Source of the DNA: Onthophagus taurus
Taxonomy: Eukaryota > Arthropoda > Insecta > Coleoptera > Scarabaeidae
DNA length: 64,000 bases
Reading direction: 5' to 3'
Assembly: GCF_036711975.1 (NCBI RefSeq)
Contig: NC_091966.1
Coordinates: 23,195,501-23,259,500, forward strand
Shown: positions 57,846 through 64,000 of the stretch, piece by piece
How the letters are laid out: every line of letters starts with the position of its first letter
Position numbering within the stretch: the first letter of the stretch is position 1
Made by a program: the position numbers and the translations under genes
The notes under the pieces: model-generated
Databases searched by the model: none
Told to the model about the DNA's origin: nothing
Seen by the model: the letters and a program-made list of their open reading frames with translations, nothing else

Positions 57846-58308
57846 CTGGAAACTAGAATGAGAAAGTTTTTTTAAATTTTGTAATAATATTAATACTTTA
57901 AAAAATTAAACCTTGAATGAGGTCGATAGCAACTTATAATAACAACTTATTACTAATTTACAGTTTTACTGTGAATATTTAATTTACGGCTATTGAGGAT
58001 AATCTCTCCAAAATTATCGCACCACCTAAATTGAGCCGGTGAGAATGAAAGTGGCATAAGTCATAAAATTTTAAAAATTGAGTTAAGTCCGTATTTACAA
58101 TCCTTAGGTATAGGTTTATTTAGAATGAAATGCGCTTTAGTCAATTTGTGTTGAAATTCACCTCTAGGAGCAACACGAATATTCATTTTGTTACAATACT
58201 TGACATTTGTTGAACACGACAACGACATAAGTCAAACATTGTTACGCAAATATTATGTTAATTATTACTCACAACAATTTTCAGTGATATTTCTACAATT
58301 ATTGACAG

Positions 58309-60165
58309 ATGCCTAACAACGGTGTTAATACTTTTCTTTCATTAAGGATTGTACCCTATTCGTCTAGTTCGGAAGACGAAGAGGAAACGACAAAAATGGA
58401 ACATTCTAATAAAACTAAAAGTAGGAAAAGAATTCGAAATCCTTCCCTACACAAACAAAACATTGCGAAGCAAGCACGAAATTTTGGGCAACGATACGTT
58501 ACAAAGATGGGTAAAATTATTGAGAAAAAAACATTTCAAGATGCTCTCTGTTCCTGCTAAAGGAACTGTAATGACAAAATCACGCCAGTAAAGCGAAACT
58601 CGTTGTTTGAAGCTTTTTGGAAAATGGGAAATTTCAAAAGACAAAATACATTTATATGTGGTTTAGTAAGTAAAAATTCAGTGAAGCAAAGAAGGCCAAG
58701 GAAGGAAGGAACCATTATGAGGAGTGCTTCATTTCAATATAATTTAAAACCAAACAATAATTTATCAGTTGTGGTTTGCAAGAAATATTTTCTTGGCACG
58801 TTTAACGTGTCTGAGGGAAGAGTTTCCCGAGCTTTAAGAAAAACACTCGATGGTCAGACTCCAGGAGATGACCTAAGTGGCTTAAAAGGCTGTCCTAAAC
58901 GAAAAATATCAGAAGACGATAAAACTTACGTTATGCAGCATATCCAGTCATTTCCTTCATACGAGAGTCATTACACAAGGAAACACAACCCAAACAAAAA
59001 ATATTTATGCCAATCATTGAGCCTGCGAAAAATGTATGCGCTGTACGCCGAAAAATGCTATGAAAACCAGAGGCAGCCAGTCAAGGAACATTTTTATCGG
59101 TATATCTTCAATACGAAATTCAACTTACACTTCTATAGCCCGGAAAAGGATACATGTAAAAGGTGTGATATTTACAAAATTAAAATTTCTAACCCAGATT
59201 TGAATCAAGAAGATAAGACGGTACTCGATAGAGATCATGAATTTCATCTGAAGAAAGCTGAGTTAGCTAGAAGTTGTATGAAAGATGACGCTGAAATTGT
59301 TTAAATCAATCAAGAATGTTATGCTTGTAGTATAGATTTGCAAAAATCCTTACCATTCCCAGTTTTAACGGTTTCTGATGCTTATTACAAAAGAAATCTT
59401 TACTGCTACAATTTTGGGGTTCATGATTTTGCAAAGGATTCCGGGTTTTTCTACGTATGGAATGAGACAGTTGCCGGAAGAGGCTCACAAGAAATATCGT
59501 CATGCCTATTAAAGCACTTAAATTGCTATGCTAACAATAAAAAGAAAGTCACTGTTTACAGCGATACATGCGGAGGACAAAATCGAAACATTAATATGTG
59601 TTTGGCATTAATGTGATTTATTCAAAGTGATGAAACTAACATCGAGGTCATAGACCAGAAGTTTTTGGTACCGGGCCATTCGTTTTTGCCTAACGATTCT
59701 GATTTTGGCAGTGTAGAACTTGCAGCAAAAGGAAAAGTCATCTACGTTCCAGAAAACTGGTATGAAATTATGACAAATTGTAGAAATAAAAAAAAATTTA
59801 TAATAAGTACAATGAATAAAAATGATTTTTTTTCTACTGAAAATTTAAAGAGGAATGTTAGTAACAGAAAAATCAATATTGAAAATAAACGTATAAACTG
59901 GTTGAAAATCCAGTGGATTAGAATACAGAAAGGGAGTCCTTATAAAATAATGTATAAGGAAACATTAGAGGACATGATACAGTTTGATGTCCTAAACATA
60001 AAGCCAACTGGCAGAAAGGGAAGGCCTATTTATTTAAAGAACGTACCGTACGTTAAACTTTATACTAACATAAGACCTATAGGGGAGTTTAAAAAACAGG
60101 ATATGATGGCTTTGTTGCCGTTTATTCCTCCGGTGCATCACAATTTTTTTTTAAATCTATGTACA
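58309..60165 (+). pseudogene. DDE-type transposon protein of an unnamed arthropod family
   Basis: Read across two stops: SRKRIRNPSLHKQNIAKQAR, CxC-type cysteines, LFEAFWKMGNFKRQNTFI, VVVCKKYFLGTFNVSEGRV, a finger-like CKRCDIYK, LTVSDAYYKRNLYCYNFG, TVYSDTCGGQNRNINMC (likely catalytic Asp) and LVPGHSFLPNDSDFG, then MALLPFIPPVHHNFF near the C-terminus. This block order is familiar from a widespread insect family annotated only as uncharacterised; assignment to a named superfamily (Sola-like is one possibility) is not secure. Stops or shifts occur at about 58558-58602, 59302-59337 and 59614-59664. Long open frames remain (233, 92 and 253 codons). Confidence 0.65.
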
Positions 60166-61259
60166 TCCAATGCTATAGAAGGCGATATTGGACCTCTATC
60201 TTTCCATGCAGAGGAAAGTGATGAAAGATTCAGATTTCTGAAGGAAGACACGGATGTTACTAAAGAAGAAATTAGCTTTGTCGAAGAGTCTGCACAGAGT
60301 TTAGTTGCTACCGAAGTCATTTTGAACGGAAAGACATTCCTGTTTGGACATATATTGAAAATGACTATAGTTGACGGAAAGGTTTGCAACGCAGCTACTG
60401 GCATAAAATCAACGACACGGTGTTGATTGTTAAAATCACGATCAAAAGACATCAATAATCTGGATCTAGAAAAAAAAGTAGTGAGTAAACCTGCTATCGA
60501 ATTTGGTTTATCTGTTTTACACGCCAGAATACGATTGTTAGAGAGTATTTTACATTTGGCTTATAAATTGCCAGTCAAGAAGTACAGACAGAAAAGAGAT
60601 AAGGAGGAAAAAATCGTCGAAGAACAAACGAAATTACACATTCAAGAAAGATTTAGGAAAGAGACGGTATTGTTAATAGATATGCCAAAGGCTAGCTATG
60701 GAAATACTAACGATGGAAACACTAGCCGAAGATTCTTCGAAAATGCAAATTTAGCTGCTGAGATCAATTGTTTATAATTTGTTGTACAGACTTAAAGTAA
60801 TTTTGGAAGTCATTTCATCTGGTCATAAAATGATACCAAGAAATATGATGAATATGCCCTGGATACGGCTAAATTATACGTTCAATTGTATGGATGGCAT
60901 CCGATGACACCATCCATGCATAAGATATTAATACATGGTGCAAAACATCATTAAAAATGCTTTGTTGCCCATAGGGCAATTATCAGAAGAAGCCCAAGAG
61001 GCTCGAAACAAACATTTTCGAATGTACCGCGAAAACTTTGCCAGGAAATTTTTAAGAGAAGATTGTAACCGCGATATATATAATAGAAAATAAATTATTA
61101 TTAAACTCAGACCCACTTTTGAGCAGCACAACACAAATTAAAAAAAGGTGTAAATCTAAATCATTCTGCCCAGAAACAATAGAAATGTTAATATCAGCTA
61201 AGAGTTATATTGAAACCAGCACTACACCAGATTCTTCGGATAGCGAGCAAGATTTGTGA
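60166..61259 (+). pseudogene. Transib-type (RAG1-related) transposase C-terminal half, copy 2
   Basis: In frame with the preceding family's C-terminus the sequence changes to ILNGKTFLFGHILKMTIVDG, then VLHARIRLLESILHLAYKLP, GNTNDGNTSRRFFENANLAA, LYVQLYGWHPMTPSMHKILI, and after a shift LPIGQLSEEAQEARNKHFRM and LLLNSDPLLSS, with a stop at about 61259. TNDGNTSRRFF corresponds to the GNxARRLM segment and SEEAQEARNK to the catalytic-Glu segment of RAG1 and Transib proteins. The N-terminal half with the catalytic aspartates is missing. At least four frame breaks. Confidence 0.77.
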
Positions 61260-61539
61260 TTAAATATGGAATGATTATTGATATTGTTTACTAACATAAT
61301 ATACCTACGAACAAATATTATGGGACAGTGATTTCGGAAATGAATGCTTATTGTGATTATTATGTCTTTTAAGATACCTTTTATAAGTGTGTTAAATTAA
61401 TATGTTTGAATTTTCTGTATTTGTTTTTAAATAATCATATTAATTAGTAATTATTATGAAAAATACCGAATTATTATTGTTTATCCGATTTAGAACTGAT
61501 ATAGATCATAAAATGATTTTGACCGCGTAAATTGATCAA

Positions 61540-61680
61540 ATCAACCTATGTGCGACGTTGAGAGGATGGTAAGAGAGGTTTGGGATGCAATTGATCAAGA
61601 TCAAATTCGACGCTTGATTTTAAGTATGCCTCGTCGCTGTGAAGAAGTGATACGTAAGAGAGGCGGAAATACACGTTATT
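61540..61680 (+). pseudogene. Tc1-type transposase C-terminal scrap
   Basis: VREVWDAIDQDQIRRLILSM followed by PRRCEEVIRKRGGNTRY and a stop is the classic Tc1-family ending (SMPRR...KGGxTxY). The rest of the gene is absent. 61260-61539 and 61681-62237 hold no other recognised gene; TTCCACAGGGTGTTGCAAAA near 61890 may be another transposon end. Confidence 0.85.
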
Positions 61681-62237
61681 AGGTGATTTTGAGAGAATTG
61701 ATTAAGGATTATCTAGTGTTTTTTAGTTTTCACCTACTTGTTTAAAATGTTAATAAAAATTCGTTGCATTTAAACTTGTGTATCTTCCTTGATAAAAGAG
61801 ATATCGAGATGATTCTTGAACGAAAATGTAGAGAAGGGTTGCCATTCTATCGTAATGTAAATGGAATGTGGCGGTTCTTTCTGATAAATTCCACAGGGTG
61901 TTGCAAAATTAGAAGAAAAAACATAAATTTCTTTTTACACCCCGTATATGGGTAAAACGTTGACAATTGTCAGAAACCATCAACACATTTCTTCCTTAAA
62001 AATCAACCTATATCGTGAAGAAAGAATCATCAAAATCCATCTGTTTGTATACCAATTGTAGAATGAATTTTTTTCTATATCTTTGTCAAATTTTAATAAG
62101 ATTTTAAAATATTAAACACAATAAATATAATCTTGTAATCTTTTAAATTAATCGGAGGACCTAGAAACAATATACATACTTAGTAAACGATACAAGTATG
62201 TACTATTTTGATTGATAAGTTCTATTTCTAACTAAAA

Positions 62238-62303
62238 GTACAGTGAAAGCTCTCCTTGCGGACAGCTCTAATAAGCGGACATCTCTTATAAGCGGACAAA
62301 AAT
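62238..62303 (+). mobile_element. Tigger-like left terminus, cut by the LTIR element
   Basis: Begins TACAGTGAAAGCTCTCC and contains TAAGCGGACATCTCTTATAA followed by GCGGAC, the repetitive look of Tigger/pogo terminal repeats (CAGTGxAAxCTCTxxxxAxxGGACA). It ends where the LTIR copy begins. Confidence 0.5.
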
Positions 62304-64000
62304 CTTGGGCAAATTTGGGTGTTATTATAGGCTATCTCAGAAACTATAAGAAATACGAAAAAAGTAGGTGCCATGTGCCGGTCTCTTTTTTCGAGACTAA
62401 CCCAATCCCGCAAACACCAAACCTCTATCTTCTTTTGTTTTTAAGTTATAGCCAAAAAGTCAAATTTTCGTGATTTTAAAACATGCTCATTTCGTTTATT
62501 TTTGAAATTAGCGAAATGAGGTTGATACGTTCTTAAGACACTTTTTTAAGTAGAATATACTGCCGTTGAAAAATTTTAAAAATATTTGATGATTTTTGAG
62601 ATACAACACAAAGTTGTATTTTTTTAAATGCAAACTATAGTAGATTATGGTGTTACTGAAAAGAACATATTTTTAGCTTTCCAATGATGTATTGCACGCA
62701 TGGTATATTTGGGGAAAATAAGCGTTATTTTTTTAATTCTAAAATATTAAAGATTAATGCACTCCAATAATATACAACCAATCAGAGTAACGATCGTTTA
62801 AAATTTCGACCAATAACGTGATTTTTAAGTGGATAAAAGTTACCTAGGTTTTTCAACTGAATAAATCACACGTGATATTTTATAACTGATAAAAACGCGA
62901 CTACCATATATATACTTTTCTTTACCTGTCACATTTTTGCAAACTATAATTAAGTCAAAAATACTTAATAAATAATTAATAATTGTCGATAAATTGTGCA
63001 ATTGTCGTGTATTAATCTTCCTAAAATACGCTCGAGCTTGATTTTAAATTAGGATAATTTAATTTTTAATTCACTCAAGTTTTGTTACCCTTTGGAAATA
63101 ACTCTCAATCAAAATCAAAAGATAAAATCGCTCCAGCTAAAGCTGTCGCGATTTTATCATGCTTTTGATTTCGAGTTATTTCCATGGTGACAAAACTTTC
63201 GTGTAAAAATAAAATTATTCGATTAAGGTCCATTACTACCATCTTTTAGTTAAATTTATCTTATAGATAAACCCATCTACTAGCCAATCAGAACGCGTAA
63301 AATAGCAGTAACCGTGGTAATAATCCCTTAGATAGCTTAACCAGAAGATGGTAGTAACGAGCCTAAAAGTCAAGCTCTTGTGTATTTACCCCCGATTAAA
63401 ATTCAAAATTTTAATTATAGTAGGCGAGGAAAACGTTAAATGCCGCTTAGTTATTATAGCAACGTGAGTTTACTGATCATTTCATTCATGAATTTTTCGA
63501 AACAAGTTTCTCGCTTAAAAATTCCTCATTGTCTTTAAGTACATAAAGTGATAAAATTAAAAAATGATTCTTTGAAAATGATAGATAAGGCTCCATATCC
63601 TATATAAACATCGTTTCAATGGAAAGTCCGTTGCCCAGTTTATGATCCCTAATCTTTCTCTATCTCACCCAATTTCAAAAGAAAAGGTTGCTAATATGAA
63701 AAAACTTCTAAATCTCATGGTTGGGGAAAACTGGGAAGATACTACCGAAGATTTCATTCATTGATACCCAACTGTTCTAACCTTACAACCAGTAAGTCTA
63801 GTAGAAGAAAATGACACAGTCTGTGACTGTTTAGTTCCTGAAGTTGTTGTTCATATTTTATTATTCATTAATTAATACGTTTCTTGTATTGTTAATAAAC
63901 AAACTTTATCTACAAATCATTTTTTATTGGTGAACAAAGTCAGGGATAAGACACTGAGAAATTTAAATCAACTATTCAAAGTTTTTATTCGTTGGTACAA
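62304..64000. mobile_element. LTIR element, copy 2 (runs off the right edge)
   Basis: GGGCAAATTTGGGTGTTATT onward matches copy 1 (17672-19335) to about 18140; after an insertion, 63399-64000 matches copy 1 from about 18135 to 18760. The outer left end lacks the CAGGGT bases. The shared central frame fragment HPISKEKVANMKKLL is present (63670-63715). The right arm is beyond the window. Confidence 0.85.
62757..63393. mobile_element. 637-bp insertion in LTIR copy 2, rich in hairpins
   Basis: Comparison with copy 1 shows one clean insertion flanked by GATTA (62752-62756 and 63394-63398). Inside, AGTTTTGTTACC...GATAAAATCGC pairs with GCGATTTTATC...GGTGACAAAACTTT (about 63079-63200), and TTACTACCATCTTTTAGTTAA pairs with TTAACCAGAAGATGGTAGTAA (about 63231-63356). 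No coding sequence. Confidence 0.7.

Noticed and set aside
1..64000. tRNA, rRNA, CRISPR array or bacterial operon
   Set aside because: None of the expected structures or repeats were recognised, and the introns, splice sites and transposon types are eukaryotic. A covariance-model scan for small RNAs was not possible.

Overview
The window is AT-rich animal nuclear DNA, almost certainly from an insect. The host genes have metazoan exon-intron structure, and the transposon load (mariner/Tc1, Tigger and pogo, hAT, BEL/Pao, P, piggyBac, Transib, R1/Jockey-type) is typical of arthropods. A beetle is plausible but not shown. No bacterial-type operon, CRISPR array, rRNA or tRNA was recognised.

Host genes. 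(1) Minus strand: the 5' part of DNA topoisomerase II. Exon 2 is 1-1158 and runs off the left edge; a five-codon first exon is proposed at 7766-7780, across a 6.6 kb intron filled with transposon debris. (2) Plus strand, head to head with it: CASD1 (sialate O-acetyltransferase), complete in three exons at 8650-8873, 9115-9861 and 21684-23097, with an 11.8 kb transposon-filled intron 2. (3) Minus strand: ABHD13-type serine hydrolase, complete in two exons (48261-49396). (4) Minus strand: an unrecognised one-helix membrane protein with three ETGE tetrapeptides (57288-57845). (5) A possible 60-residue secreted peptide (47812-47994, minus).

Transposon blocks. 2200-6800: Tigger, mariner and hAT remnants inside Top2 intron 1. 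9900-21600: mariner, Tc1, Tigger/jerky, a retroelement RNase H scrap, an unnamed arthropod repeat protein, foldback elements and a 1.66 kb long-terminal-inverted-repeat (LTIR) element inside CASD1 intron 2. 25200-35400: a minus-strand BEL/Pao retrotransposon split by a 7.0 kb pogo-like transposon, which is itself split by a mariner and several MITEs; a 91-bp piggyBac-like mini-element sits in the BEL LTR. 35400-36760: 3' end of a non-LTR retrotransposon. 38343-45298: a P-element/THAP9-type transposase in five exons with frameshifts; its third intron holds a 2.84 kb TA-flanked inverted-repeat composite built around a mariner. 46136-46700 and 60166-61259: two C-terminal pieces of Transib (RAG1-related) transposases, the second joined in frame to a different DDE-type transposon protein (58309-60165). 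50649-52798: a nested set of MITEs with readable 8-bp target-site duplications at four levels. 62304-64000: a second copy of the LTIR element with its own insertion.

The host genes do not form a visible pathway. The only regulatory link suggested by layout is the shared 870-bp divergent region between Top2 and CASD1. Most of the rest records repeated insertion of cut-and-paste elements into each other, often with exact TA or 8-bp duplications that give insertion order. All family calls come from reading motifs; no database search was run.
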